A stretch of 64,000 nucleotides of DNA from Allocoprococcus comes (GCF_013300725.1 NZ_JAAIMM010000005.1:84675-148674), one strand, 5' to 3'; numbered from the stretch's first letter, positions 18,900 through 26,981 are shown. The notes: generated from the sequence alone by a model not told the origin. Numbers and translations are program-made.

Positions 18900-18928
18900 C
18901 CCGTTAGCCCTTGTGGTTAGCGGGTTTT
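18900..18928 (+). terminator. Terminator-like hairpin next to the element boundary
   Basis: A 10-bp stem with two G-T pairs (CCCGTTAGCC with GGTTAGCGGG) followed by TTTT on the plus strand. It lies about 30 bases outside the proposed left end of the mobile element. Confidence 0.5.
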
Positions 18929-18957
18929 CGCTGTTCTGTACTTGTTGCAAAATCCGC

Positions 18958-18969
18958 TTCGGTCAAATC
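18958..18969 (+). repeat. Candidate attachment-site repeat, integrase side
   Basis: TTCGGTCAAATC is followed immediately by a second partial unit, TCGGTCAAAT. The same 12-mer occurs at 25015-25026. Its place just downstream of the integrase stop is typical of an att site. Confidence 0.45.
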
Positions 18970-19034
18970 TCGGTCAAATAATTTTCTAAAGAAATGTTGC
19001 ACCTTTTCTATTCTCTTTCTTATTCTTGTTCTGA

Positions 19035-20240
19035 TTATATGATTTCCTTATACAAATTCTGTAATTTATCCATTTCCGATTTTGCTTTATCATCTGTGAC
19101 GTGCGTATACAAATCCAGTGTGATTGCTATGGAATAATGTCCGAGGAATCCTTGTACTACCTTTGCGTCAATCCCGGCTTCAAAACAACGCGTTGCAAAA
19201 GTATGACGAAGTGCATGTGGATAAAAATGCGGAATCGGTATAAACACTGTCTTGTTTTTCTCTGCCTGCTTTTTTCGTTCCTTATTGATAGATTTTTCTA
19301 TCCAGTCTAACGTCACTTGAAAGGTGTGTTCTGTAATCGGTTTTCCGTTCTTTCCAACAAACACAAGATTTTCAAATCCCTCTAATGGTTGCCATTCACT
19401 AGCTGACAACTGCATTTCTTTCAACTGAATCCACTGACGTTTTAAAGCCTTATACACACTGTCCTGCATGGGAATCGTCCGTATACTGTTCTTTGTCTTT
19501 GGTGTCTGGTACTTGAATACATACTTCTTTGTTTCCTTATCTTTGATATACACCAACGTTTTATTTACAGAAATTTCCCGTTTCCGAAAATCTACATCAT
19601 CCCATGTAAGCCCAAGCAGTTCTCCGCCACGCATTCCCGTTCCGAGTGCTACCTGTATGAGATTCTCGTGTATTCTCTCCTTTGCGTGTTCCAATACTTC
19701 CCGTTGTTCTTTCACAGTCAGTACCCGTATCTGTTTTGTCTTTGTTTTGGGAACTTCCACTCCTGCACATGGGTTGAATGTAAGAATCCTGTTATGCACT
19801 GCATATTTGAACATAGCATTGAGAATATTATACACATCCCGTATAGTCTTTGTGCTGTAATCATCATCTGCCATATTCTGAAGCAGACGTTCCAAAATAA
19901 TCGGATTAAAATCTGCCACACGTTGTTTTCCTATCTGCTTCTTTATGTAACGTCTGTAAAAATCATCATAACGTACTTGTGTACTCTCCTTGATAGTCCG
20001 CTTCTTATGGGTATTCAGCCAGATATCAAACCATGTATCCAGAGTGATATTATCGCCCTTTCCTTTCAACCCATGCTTGACTTCATAGCGTAAATCTTCC
20101 ATTTCTTGAACTAACTTTTTTAAGTCCGCATTATCTTTTGTATACGTTTCTCCTTTGTAATAAAACCGCCCTCTGTAAATTCCGCTTTTTCTCTGCATAA
20201 TTCCCGGCGGTAATGGATTTCCTTTTAAGTCCTTGCCCAA
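19035..20240 (-). CDS. int: Tyrosine recombinase (integrase), Tn916 type
   Basis: Catalyses integration and excision of the element. 401 residues. The N-terminal arm-binding domain (KSGIYRGRFYYKGETYT) resembles Tn916 Int, followed by the SAM-like core-binding domain (about 65-150) and the catalytic domain with R204 (GTGMRGGEL), H342-x-x-R345 (HALRHTFAT), H368 (LGHYS) and Y378 (LDLYTHV). The start is a TTG, supported by AGGAG eight bases upstream; no ATG is nearby. It lies 67 bases after xis and next to the proposed att site. Confidence 0.93.
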   Translation of the reverse strand: MGKDLKGNPLPPGIMQRKSGIYRGRFYYKGETYTKDNADLKKLVQEMEDLRYEVKHGLKGKGDNITLDTWFDIWLNTHKKRTIKESTQVRYDDFYRRYIKKQIGKQRVADFNPIILERLLQNMADDDYSTKTIRDVYNILNAMFKYAVHNRILTFNPCAGVEVPKTKTKQIRVLTVKEQREVLEHAKERIHENLIQVALGTGMRGGELLGLTWDDVDFRKREISVNKTLVYIKDKETKKYVFKYQTPKTKNSIRTIPMQDSVYKALKRQWIQLKEMQLSASEWQPLEGFENLVFVGKNGKPITEHTFQVTLDWIEKSINKERKKQAEKNKTVFIPIPHFYPHALRHTFATRCFEAGIDAKVVQGFLGHYSIAITLDLYTHVTDDKAKSEMDKLQNLYKEII

Positions 20241-20307
20241 TCTGCACGCTCCTTTCCGTGCAAGGACTATCAGAACTGGTCTGACAGTATTATATGCTTA
20301 TTTGTGT

Positions 20308-20541
20308 TTATACTGCAATTACTTCATATTTATTTTTCAGATTATGCCCTTCGTTTTTCTTCAAAAACTGGTCTAAAACCTCAGAGCGTATAAGAATCTT
20401 ATTTCCAATCCTTATGACCGGAATCTTCTGCCATGTAATCAGCTTTCGCAGATTATTTCTTCCAATTCCCGTATACTCTGACGCTTCATTCACTGTAAGG
20501 GCTTTCTTTGTCTGTATCGTGTTCTGTGTATGTTCTGTCAA
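20308..20541 (-). CDS. xis: Excisionase, Tn916 Xis-like
   Basis: 77 residues with a winged-helix excisionase/MerR-type DNA-binding domain (LTVNEASEYTGIGRNNLRKLI, then IPVIRIGNKILIRSEVLDQFL). It directs recombination towards excision. It overlaps the 3' end of the relaxase gene by 56 bases and precedes int, the Tn916 order. Confidence 0.88.
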   Translation of the reverse strand: MTEHTQNTIQTKKALTVNEASEYTGIGRNNLRKLITWQKIPVIRIGNKILIRSEVLDQFLKKNEGHNLKNKYEVIAV

Positions 20542-21622
20542 AGATTCTCCTTTCTTCTTCCCTCAAAAGGAAAGATTTTTTATAGTCCTCATATATGCGT
20601 TGTTGTTCTTCGTTCATCTGCCCCCGTTCTATTAGCTGGCGGATATAATCTCTGTTATCCAGTTTTCCGATTTTATCCATTAGCTTTAAAGAGGGCGAAA
20701 CTGCTACGTTCAGCCACTGCCATGTTCGTTCCAGTGTCTTTTTCTCTGGATTCATGGTCAACTTTATCTTCCCTACATCCTGCATGAATTCTTCCCACGG
20801 GGGATAAGTAGGATAAAGCCGTTTTCTTGTAACCGTGCTGTTTTCCGGCTTCTGTAAAAACCGCACTTTCTCGTTTAATACAGACAACGCAATCCGTGCC
20901 ACATCCCTGTCTTTCAGAAGTTCTTCTACTAATCTGACCGCTTTTTTGTGCCGGAATCGAAGTTCATATCTGTTCCAGTCCGGGTTGAGTTCTTTTCCGA
21001 ACTTTTCTGCCTGTTCATATCCCTTTTCATAGAATGTAATCCGAAAATCACTGTGTTTACTGCCGAGATATAGTGTTTTTCCCTGCGCTTCTATTTCATC
21101 CTCTTTCAGTCTATCAGAACGATTCTCTGCTGTATCACGCAACTGACTAGATATCAGCCCCTCGTTTTTCAGACGAATCAATTCCGGGATAGACAGATAA
21201 GGCTTTGTATCGTCGATTGCCAAGTCTATCCTCGGAAAATTCACCGGGTATCTGCAAACTCTTTCCAGAAAATCAAACCATGTTTCCTTATTCATCATAA
21301 GGAAATTTTCATAATTCCTGCACCCCGAACCACTCATAAGAATCTGAAATCCCTCATACTGTGCATTTCCTGTCGGTTTCAGAATCTTGATATTGTCAAA
21401 TCTTGCTATCAGTTCGTGTCCAGCAATTCCTTTTTCCTTACCATGCAGTTCCATAAAACTCAGTGGAATCCGCAAGATATCTTCTATGATTATGAACACG
21501 TCTACACCTTTGACAGTAATCTGACACCAGTCAATCAGTGCTGTCAAATCTTCTTTCTGACGAGTTACCCCCCTGTTAGTATAGGGGGGTTCTGAAATTT
21601 TCATTACCTCTGTTATCATCAT
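20486..21622 (-). CDS. MobT-family relaxase / Rep_trans replication initiator
   Basis: 378 residues, related to Tn916 Orf20 and ICEBs1 NicK: a nicking enzyme that starts transfer and rolling-circle replication of the excised element. Landmarks: LIDWCQITVKGVD near the start, PRIDLAIDDTKPYLSIPEL, RITFYEKGYEQ and a conserved NRYELRFRHKKA block. Two adjacent ATGs (21622, 21619) and a third at 21604 are possible; AAAGG before 21622 favours the first pair. The oriT-like palindrome at 21567-21590 lies inside the first 20 codons, as described for nicK in ICEBs1. Confidence 0.88.
   Translation of the reverse strand: MMITEVMKISEPPYTNRGVTRQKEDLTALIDWCQITVKGVDVFIIIEDILRIPLSFMELHGKEKGIAGHELIARFDNIKILKPTGNAQYEGFQILMSGSGCRNYENFLMMNKETWFDFLERVCRYPVNFPRIDLAIDDTKPYLSIPELIRLKNEGLISSQLRDTAENRSDRLKEDEIEAQGKTLYLGSKHSDFRITFYEKGYEQAEKFGKELNPDWNRYELRFRHKKAVRLVEELLKDRDVARIALSVLNEKVRFLQKPENSTVTRKRLYPTYPPWEEFMQDVGKIKLTMNPEKKTLERTWQWLNVAVSPSLKLMDKIGKLDNRDYIRQLIERGQMNEEQQRIYEDYKKSFLLREEERRIFDRTYTEHDTDKESPYSE
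21567..21590 (-). other. Putative oriT / nick site
   Basis: A 24-bp palindrome with perfect arms ACCCCCCT and AGGGGGGT; read on the minus strand its centre holds CTAACAGGGGGG. It closely resembles the ICEBs1/Tn916 oriT core, where C-rich arms flank CTAACAGGGGGG, and it sits in the 5' end of the relaxase gene as in ICEBs1. Confidence 0.75.
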
Positions 21623-21831
21623 CCCTGCCTTTCGTAGTATGCCGTGGCTTTCGCCACGTTCCCGGAACTTCCTCTACTCCCTTTGCTCCTTTCACGCTGT
21701 ACGGAGCAGTCCGCAGAGAATTTCCGGGAACAGTCTCTACACGTTTCCTTTTCCGGTAACAACACGGATACCCTTGCAGGAGATTCTGTCCACCAATACC
21801 GGGAAGTTTCCTCTCTGCACATAAGGGGCAT
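21619..21831 (-). CDS. Possible small gene between DUF961 and relaxase genes
   Basis: A 70-codon frame with Cys, Arg and Ser in its second half (ETCRDCSRKFSADCS). Its stop overlaps the relaxase start as ATGA, which would suit coupled translation. Against it, 95 bases overlap the DUF961 gene, there is no clear ribosome binding site, and the 3' half covers strong inverted repeats that could be DNA signals instead (21643-21658 and 21658/21722). Best treated as doubtful. Confidence 0.25.
   Translation of the reverse strand: MPLMCREETSRYWWTESPARVSVLLPEKETCRDCSRKFSADCSVQRERSKGSRGSSGNVAKATAYYERQG
21658..21731. repeat. Inverted repeats between DUF961 gene and relaxase
   Basis: GTTCCCGGAA (21658-21667) is inverted at 21722-21731, and a second hairpin CGTGGC/GCCACG (21643-21658) adjoins it. 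TGCTCC/GGAGCA pairs lie inside. The region could be a replication or transfer signal, or structure in the relaxase mRNA leader. Confidence 0.4.
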
Positions 21832-22069
21832 ATACCGCTTCTTCTAGTTCTACCACTGTGTAAGGCTCTACCTTTGGAAGTTCTGTTGCTTCCAGACGGA
21901 TATCTACGCTGTTTCCAAGTTTCATGCTTCCGAGGTGAAGTTTCAATGCTTCCACTTCCTCGGTTTTCTTCCGGGTTTCCTTATCATACTTGTAGCAGTA
22001 GTCTGCTCCCATGTAACGGAGTTCCCCGAACGCTTCTCTGACCTGTTCTTTTTTCAATGTAATCTGCAT
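21737..22069 (-). CDS. DUF961 (YdcP-type) conjugative element protein
   Basis: 110 residues. The pattern MQITLKKEQVREAFGELRYMG ... LRLGSMKLGNSVDIRLEATELP-like core and the C-terminal VLVDRISCKGIRVVTG block resemble the YdcP/Orf22-Orf23 proteins found at the head of Tn916-like transfer regions (described here from memory of the family). Function is not established; proposed roles are in element replication or plasmid-like maintenance. AAAGGAG precedes the ATG at 22069. It is the first gene of the minus-strand operon, with a promoter at 22186-22214. Confidence 0.75.
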   Translation of the reverse strand: MQITLKKEQVREAFGELRYMGADYCYKYDKETRKKTEEVEALKLHLGSMKLGNSVDIRLEATELPKVEPYTVVELEEAVYAPYVQRGNFPVLVDRISCKGIRVVTGKGNV

Positions 22070-22185
22070 GCTACATTTCTCCTTTTTTGAAATCATGGTG
22101 AATGAGTGTCTGGTAAGTGTGACAAGTCCTTTTCATATCCACGTCTATATTTATTTCATTACTTTTCTCCTTACCTCTTAACCTC

Positions 22186-22214
22186 ATCATAGACCTGTTT
22201 TTTCTTCTTGTCAA
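22186..22214 (-). promoter_or_regulatory. Promoter of the relaxase operon, with repeated CCTTAC motifs nearby
   Basis: On the minus strand, TTGACA (complement of 22209-22214), a 17-base spacer and TATGAT (complement of 22186-22191). CCTTAC occurs at 22169-22174, 22233-22238 and 22299-22304, with CCTTAT at 22311-22316, scattered through the divergent region. These may be operators for the XRE regulator at 22353. Confidence 0.65.
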
Positions 22215-22352
22215 CAATTATTTTACTTTTTCCCTTACTTTTTATTTTTGTATTTCAAACGCTTAACTATATCTTTTTATAACTTATTATAATTTTACCC
22301 TTACATTTATCCTTATCTTGTGTTATGATGAAAACAGAAACGAGGTGTGCAT

Positions 22353-23192
22353 ATGTTTGTGAATAAAGAAGCAGTAGGAAAACGAATTTTACAGATACGC
22401 AAGAAATACGGTTACAGTATGCAGAAGTTTGGGGAAATCATAGATAATGCCCCGAAAGGCTCTGTAAACAGTTGGGAAAAGGGTGTGAATCTTCCCAATG
22501 AGAAACGCTTGAAGCAGATTGCCACGTTGGGCAATATGACGCTGAATGAACTTCTGTATGGTTCATTTAAAGAATATGTAGATATGCTTATCACAGAAAA
22601 ACTGGGGATTGAACTGCCGGAAGAATTTACCAGAACTTTCTATTCTCTTTTAGAGCAGAACGGATTTACCTACGGGGATGATATCGAGATTGTCCGGCTT
22701 GTAAACGGCTTTCTGACTTATCATAACCTTACAACAAAAGAAACCGCCATTTTCTATCAGCCAACTGCATACTCCGGCGATTATTTTGACGGTATCATAC
22801 AAAAAGCGGATTCTTCCGTTCTGGTCTGCCGGGCATATGCAGATAAGGCAAACAACACCTTACATATCATTCCGGCTTTTGAGAATGGACAGACTGAGGA
22901 AGTAGCAGACTTCTTTCATGCACTGAAAAGCATAACCGCTCCACACAACAACAATTATTTCACTTCCGGCTTTCTGACACTCGGACTGGCATTGAGAGAT
23001 TCCAAAGTAATTATCTATGGAATTGATGAAAAACAGGGAACAACACAGGTAATCCCTTACGAATATGATTGCGAATCAGACGCTTATATCCAGAATGAAC
23101 ATCTGGCATATACCAGACAGGATAGCTTTTTCCGAGAAGCCACGAAAGAAGCGGTCTATCGGAAAATGCAATCCGACAGAAGTAACCCATAA
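22353..23192 (+). CDS. XRE-family regulator of the mobile element
   Basis: 279 residues. An N-terminal helix-turn-helix (about 5-65: AVGKRILQIRKKYGYSMQKFGEII, then GSVNSWEKGVNLPNEKRLKQIATLG) is followed by a long C-terminal part of unknown fold. Divergent from the relaxase operon, it is the likely repressor that keeps the element quiet, by analogy with ImmR/CI regulators. The ATG at 22353 with GAGG upstream is preferred over the GTG at 22347. Confidence 0.8.
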   Translation: MFVNKEAVGKRILQIRKKYGYSMQKFGEIIDNAPKGSVNSWEKGVNLPNEKRLKQIATLGNMTLNELLYGSFKEYVDMLITEKLGIELPEEFTRTFYSLLEQNGFTYGDDIEIVRLVNGFLTYHNLTTKETAIFYQPTAYSGDYFDGIIQKADSSVLVCRAYADKANNTLHIIPAFENGQTEEVADFFHALKSITAPHNNNYFTSGFLTLGLALRDSKVIIYGIDEKQGTTQVIPYEYDCESDAYIQNEHLAYTRQDSFFREATKEAVYRKMQSDRSNP

Positions 23193-23199
23193 GATAAAC

Positions 23200-23238
23200 A
23201 AGAGGACTTGCAAGGTTTGTGACCTTTCAAGTCCTCTT
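23200..23238 (+). terminator. Long hairpin after the XRE gene
   Basis: AAGAGGACTTG-AAGG folds on CCTT-CAAGTCCTCTT (about 15 pairs). There is no strong T-tract, so termination is possible but not certain. A second inverted repeat (GTAAAGGA at 23272-23279 with TCCTTTAC at 23310-23317) follows before the cargo. Confidence 0.5.
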
Positions 23239-23362
23239 ATGTATCATGATGGTATTGGCTGTGTCCGTTCCGTAAAGGACTGCCCTACGGCGTCTCGGCT
23301 TCGCCTTGTTCCTTTACCTCACTAATAATAATGTTCTGATAGCAGAACTCTTACTTATACTT

Positions 23363-23731
23363 TTATCTTACTATTCTTTCAATTTTTACCGTTTCACCAT
23401 CAATATTATACTTAAAAAAATAAAATTTAATAACATTTCCTTCTGATACTTGTTCTAGATCACCTTTACACTTAGTACAATCTAAACTAACTTTTGTCGT
23501 ATCAAAAAATAGACTACTTTCTTCCTTCTCATTTAGTTCTATTAAAAGTGTATCAAAAGTTTTCTCTACAACAACCCCACTCAAATGAAACCAATGAGAA
23601 TTATCATCTCCACTAGAACGCAACTCCATATTTTGACGATTCTCCTTAAAAACATTTCCTTTTACGCCAAGCACAATTAATACTATTGCAAGCAAAAGTA
23701 TGATTAACAAAATCAATCGTTTCTTATCCAT
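23363..23731 (-). CDS. Small membrane-anchored protein downstream of the protease
   Basis: 122 residues: one N-terminal membrane segment (LILLIILLLAIVLIVLGV) followed by an extracellular, mostly beta-predicted domain (SGVVVEKTFDTLLIELNEKE, VIKFYFFKYNIDGETVKIER) with one C-x2-C pair (LDCTKCKG). The start at 23731 overlaps the protease stop (ATGGATAA, 8 bases), so the pair is translationally coupled. No family recognised. The arrangement recalls the streptococcal speB-spi protease-inhibitor pair, but I see no sequence match to Spi; an inhibitor or anchoring role is inference. Confidence 0.65.
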   Translation of the reverse strand: MDKKRLILLIILLLAIVLIVLGVKGNVFKENRQNMELRSSGDDNSHWFHLSGVVVEKTFDTLLIELNEKEESSLFFDTTKVSLDCTKCKGDLEQVSEGNVIKFYFFKYNIDGETVKIERIVR

Positions 23732-24857
23732 TAAATGTAGTCCCCGATATGTCTGTCCAACTATCAAAATCAAAATTCAAATAACGTACTGTATCCCCCC
23801 ATCCATCAAATACCATCAATGTATGTACTGTATTTCCAGAATTATATGCTCGCAAAGTTGCATATCCCTCTGCTGCCATTGAATGCCCCGCACGTTCTCC
23901 AGTATCACTGCTAATTATACCACAATGGACAACTGCTATATCTCCTCTATCAATGCAATTAGTGAAAAAATTATAATTGGGACTATAGTCAGTATTTTGT
24001 GTTACAGAAACATTCTTTCCAGCACAAAAGTCCACAAATCCAGGTCCAATATTGCCAATAGTTGTTGAACCATATGTTATTCCTCCACTCTCCGATGAAA
24101 CTGTCGTTCCTGTTGAATCCCAAATATCCATATAATCACCTGCAATATCTGTATAATCAACAGCATTATAATATGCACCACATGCTAATAATGCACTAAC
24201 TGCACATGCATAATGTCCTGTTACACTTTCTATATACGGCTCATTAAAGGAAATAAATTCTTGAAGATGATTTGTTGAAACAAGCGTGTAGTTTTCATAA
24301 ACTTCATCAATATCTAGCAAAACCTCATCCCAAGTAGCTGGGTCTTTTCCCCTACTCTCATTCAAGGACAGTACTGTTTTTTCTAATGTTTCACCATAAT
24401 TCGTTCTAATCTTTCCCAAATTATCAACAATACCATATTCAAACGGAGCTATTTTATATATTTCAGAGGTATTTGCTTTTTCACTAAATACATTTGCTTC
24501 ACTTTGATAAATCACCTCATATGGATTTGCTGAATTATTACCAAATGAGTATTCTGATATCAAAGATTCACACGTAGTATCAAAAACTACATATCCATAT
24601 GGTTTGTTTTCTAAATTGTAATTTACAATATATCCAATAGCTTGACCTGTTGTATCATAAAATTTTCTCGGATTATTAGCAACAATATTGCTATTTTCTC
24701 CTATTCCCTTTGCAAAACGTTCTGCCATCTGTATCGCCAAATCATCCGTAACATTTACAACAGAAGTATTCTCCGATGCATGGACAGGAACTATTGACAT
24801 AATAGTCAATATAAAGATTGTCAAAAGTGAAGCAAATCGTTTAAAAATTTTTCTCAT
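23724..24857 (-). CDS. Secreted papain-like cysteine protease with propeptide (C10/C39-like)
   Basis: 377 residues. A signal peptide occupies about 1-27 (LLTIFILTIMSIVPVHA). Residues about 35-110 resemble the streptopain-type propeptide (AERFAKGIGENS, KPYGYVVFDTTCESLISEYSF). The catalytic domain has probable nucleophile C218 (VTGHYACAVSALLACGAYY) and probable His325 (RAGHSMAAEGYATL), followed by MVFDGWGDT, a pattern seen in C39-like and C10 folds. The substrate is unknown; it could be a bacteriocin-type, host or self-processing protease. The gene is clearly more AT-rich than its surroundings, consistent with cargo. AGGAAGGA lies upstream of the start. Confidence 0.75.
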   Translation of the reverse strand: MRKIFKRFASLLTIFILTIMSIVPVHASENTSVVNVTDDLAIQMAERFAKGIGENSNIVANNPRKFYDTTGQAIGYIVNYNLENKPYGYVVFDTTCESLISEYSFGNNSANPYEVIYQSEANVFSEKANTSEIYKIAPFEYGIVDNLGKIRTNYGETLEKTVLSLNESRGKDPATWDEVLLDIDEVYENYTLVSTNHLQEFISFNEPYIESVTGHYACAVSALLACGAYYNAVDYTDIAGDYMDIWDSTGTTVSSESGGITYGSTTIGNIGPGFVDFCAGKNVSVTQNTDYSPNYNFFTNCIDRGDIAVVHCGIISSDTGERAGHSMAAEGYATLRAYNSGNTVHTLMVFDGWGDTVRYLNFDFDSWTDISGTTFNG

Positions 24858-25014
24858 AAATATCCTTCCTCCTTAGATTATATATTTACTTTAATATTAT
24901 ATCTTATTCCCTATTTTGTCTATATTTTTTTATGTTTATTTCAAATATTTCATTCTATTTTATTTTTATCAAACTATTTTCAAACAAATCCAAACAAAGA
25001 ATCTCGGGGCAAAT

Positions 25015-25026
25015 TTCGGTCAAATC
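25015..25026 (+). repeat. Candidate attachment-site repeat, cargo side
   Basis: TTCGGTCAAATC matches 18958-18969. A related unit, TCGGGGCAAAT, lies just before it, so both ends show a doubled TCGG-CAAAT pattern. The rest of 24858-25240 is AT-rich and contains the promoter at 25174; I see nothing else in it. Confidence 0.45.
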
Positions 25027-25173
25027 AGGATAAATAAATATAACACTTTATATGTAAGTCAATTTTAAAAAAGCCTGTAATTCCGGGCTTTACAACACTT
25101 TGTAACACAATATAAACCAGTTCGATAATCCCTCTATTATATAGATAAAAAACAATTTCTACAAGAAAATGTT

Positions 25174-25202
25174 TTGCAAACAGTCGAAAAATGCTGTATG
25201 AT
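25174..25202 (+). promoter_or_regulatory. Promoter of the SEC-C protein gene
   Basis: TTGCAA at 25174-25179, a 17-base spacer and TATGAT at 25197-25202. Confidence 0.65.
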
Positions 25203-25240
25203 ATATGGAGTGATAAAGAACAAAAAGGAGAATTTACAGT

Positions 25241-25750
25241 ATGAGTACATTATTAGAACAGTGGAGAGATACCGCTTACTCGAAAGAGATGGATAAAGCT
25301 TCTCTGCAGAAGTTCTGGGGAACCTATTTCCAGACTGAAAAAGAGATCTATGAAAAGCTGCTTGAGAATCCGGACGAAGAAGTAAAAGGAACTGTAAAGG
25401 AACTTGCTGAAAAATATGGCATTAATGTATTTACAATGACAGGATTCCTTGATGGAATCAATGACAGCCTGAAAGTGGCTAATCCAATTGAGACAATGGA
25501 TGAGGACACTGAGGTAAGTCTTGCTTTTGATAAAGAACTGCTTTACAAGAACATGGTAGATGCAAAAGCTGACTGGCTGTATGAACTGCCACAGTGGGAT
25601 AAGATCTTTACAGAAGAAAAGAAAAAAGTCCTTTACAAAGAACAGAAAAACGCACGTACAATCCACGTAGAAAAGAAAGTTTATCCAAACGATCCATGTC
25701 CGTGCGGAAGCGGTAAAAAATATAAAAAATGCTGTGGTAAGAACAAATAA
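25241..25750 (+). CDS. SEC-C motif protein
   Basis: 169 residues ending in a zinc-binding SEC-C motif ([19 protein letters not shown]) as found at the C terminus of SecA. The N-terminal 130 residues are helical and acidic, of no family I recognise ([20 protein letters not shown]). A role in protein export or ribosome/chaperone binding is possible but unproven. AAAGGAG lies upstream of the ATG. Single-gene unit, followed by the Thr T-box operon. Confidence 0.8.
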   Translation: MSTLLEQWRDTAYSKEMDKASLQKFWGTYFQTEKEIYEKLLENPDEEVKGTVKELAEKYGINVFTMTGFLDGINDSLKVANPIETMDEDTEVSLAFDKELLYKNMVDAKADWLYELPQWDKIFTEEKKKVLYKEQKNARTIHVEKKVYPNDPCPCGSGKKYKKCCGKNK

Positions 25751-25788
25751 GTTCTGATAGAAATTTTCAATACATTTTTTTGAACGTG

Positions 25789-25816
25789 TTGACAAATGAA
25801 AATCCCATGGTATAAT
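25789..25816 (+). promoter_or_regulatory. Promoter of the Thr T-box operon
   Basis: TTGACA at 25789-25794, a 16-base spacer and TATAAT at 25811-25816. Confidence 0.85.
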
Positions 25817-25822
25817 GTTAGC

Positions 25823-26059
25823 AAATGCGATGAAGAGAAGAGTAGAGCGCAGAAAAATCCCAGAGAGAGAGGTCTTAGGCTGAGAGCCTCTTATTACAGA
25901 AGCGTTTGAAGACCACCTCCGAGCGGCTGTAAAACAGTCCGGCTGGATACCGTTATCATCCACAAAGAGGTCCTGGAAATCAGGACAAGCGGGGTGGAAC
26001 CGCGGGTACACAAAGTAACTCGTCCTCTGCAGCAGATATTTCTGTTGCAGAGGTTTTTT
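25823..26059 (+). promoter_or_regulatory. T-box leader, threonine-specific
   Basis: T-box bulge sequence GGTGGAACCGCGGG at about 25993-26006, then the terminator CCTCTGC.../GCAGAGG with six Ts (26024-26059). The probable specifier is ACC at 25912-25914 in the context GAAG-ACC-A. Uncharged tRNA-Thr should allow read-through into the aldo/keto reductase gene and thrS. The reductase frame opens within the T-box, but its true start is beyond it. Confidence 0.93.
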
Positions 26060-26080
26060 ATTTACAGAAAGGATGATCTA

Positions 26081-26944
26081 ATGGAAAGTATTTACGATTG
26101 TTTCAAGCTGAACAATGATATGAAAATCCCATGCGTTGGTTTTGGAACCTACAAAGCAGCAGAAGGGAATAACGTGGAGATTTTAAAGACTGCCATAGAA
26201 GCAGGATATCGCTATTTTGATACCGCATCCTTTTATCAGACCGAAGAATTTGTAGGACAGGCGATCCGTGAAAGCAATCTTCCAAGAGAGGATTTCTTCC
26301 TTGTATCCAAGATGTGGAAAGATGAAATGGGATATCAGCAGACAAAGGATGCATTAGAAAAGAGTCTGAAAAGACTTGGTACCGATTATCTGGACATCTA
26401 TCTGATCCACTGGCCAAGACCGTCGGCTGACTGTGAGAACTGGAAAGAACTGGATCTTGAGACCTGGAGGGCGATGGAAGAGCTTCAGAAAGAAGGGAAG
26501 ATCCGGGGACTTGGACTCAGCAACTTCCTTCCGCACCATATTAAGAACATTCTGGAGAATGGAACGGTAAAACCAGTTGTCAACCAATTGGAACTGCATC
26601 CGGGTTATATGCAGCAGGCTGCTGTGCAGTATTGTAAAGAGCATGGTATCCAGATGCAGGCATGGAGCCCGATCGGAAGACGGCGGATTCTGGAAGATAA
26701 GCTGATTTTGGAGCTTGCAGGAAAATATCAGGTTTCACCGGCACAGCTGTGTCTGAGATTTTTACTTCAGAATGATATCATTCCGCTTCCGAAGTCATCT
26801 TCGATGGAACGGATGAAACAGAACATGGATCTGTTCCATTTTGAGATCAGCGAAGAGGATGTATCCAGACTGGCAACTATGCCACAGGCAGGATGGTCAG
26901 GAGAACATCCGGATCCGGAGCTTGCACAGAAAAATGTTGTATAA
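26081..26944 (+). CDS. Aldo/keto reductase under the Thr T-box
   Basis: NADPH-dependent (alpha/beta)8 reductase, 287 residues. Catalytic tetrad in order: Asp/Tyr in GYRYFDTASFYQTEEFVGQ, Lys in FLVSKMWKDE, His in IYLIHWPRP. The C-terminal NADPH-binding IPLPKSSSMERMKQNMDLF is present. The substrate is not predictable; closest in type to 2,5-diketo-gluconate reductase-like enzymes. The ATG at 26081 follows AAAGGATG; in-frame sequence upstream belongs to the leader. Only 37 bases separate it from thrS, without a terminator, so both genes share the leader. Confidence 0.9.
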   Translation: MESIYDCFKLNNDMKIPCVGFGTYKAAEGNNVEILKTAIEAGYRYFDTASFYQTEEFVGQAIRESNLPREDFFLVSKMWKDEMGYQQTKDALEKSLKRLGTDYLDIYLIHWPRPSADCENWKELDLETWRAMEELQKEGKIRGLGLSNFLPHHIKNILENGTVKPVVNQLELHPGYMQQAAVQYCKEHGIQMQAWSPIGRRRILEDKLILELAGKYQVSPAQLCLRFLLQNDIIPLPKSSSMERMKQNMDLFHFEISEEDVSRLATMPQAGWSGEHPDPELAQKNVV

Positions 26945-26981
26945 TCAGAACTTATAAAATAAAGAGAGGAACAAAAAGACT

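Larger units (their letters stand above)
18958..25026. mobile_element. Integrative mobilizable element (~6.1 kb) with Tn916/ICEBs1-type mobility genes
   Basis: The set consists of a tyrosine integrase, a Tn916-like excisionase, a MobT/Rep_trans relaxase with an internal oriT-like palindrome, a DUF961 protein and a divergent XRE regulator. No FtsK-type coupling ATPase and no conjugation pore genes are present, so transfer would need a helper element. TTCGGTCAAATC occurs at 18958-18969, beside the integrase end, and at 25015-25026, beyond the cargo, and may mark the ends. The cargo (23363-24857) is visibly more AT-rich than the mobility genes. The exact ends are inferred. Confidence 0.75.

Noticed and set aside
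18958..25026. Calling the integrated element a prophage
   Set aside because: No capsid, portal, terminase or lysis genes; the int-xis-relaxase-DUF961 set fits a mobilizable element.
25253..26011. 252-codon minus-strand frame across the SEC-C gene and the Thr T-box
   Set aside because: Covers a supported gene and an RNA leader; Phe/Ser-rich product without family features.
25994..26080. Upstream extension of the aldo/keto reductase frame
   Set aside because: The extra codons fall in the T-box and its terminator; the ATG at 26081 has the ribosome binding site.
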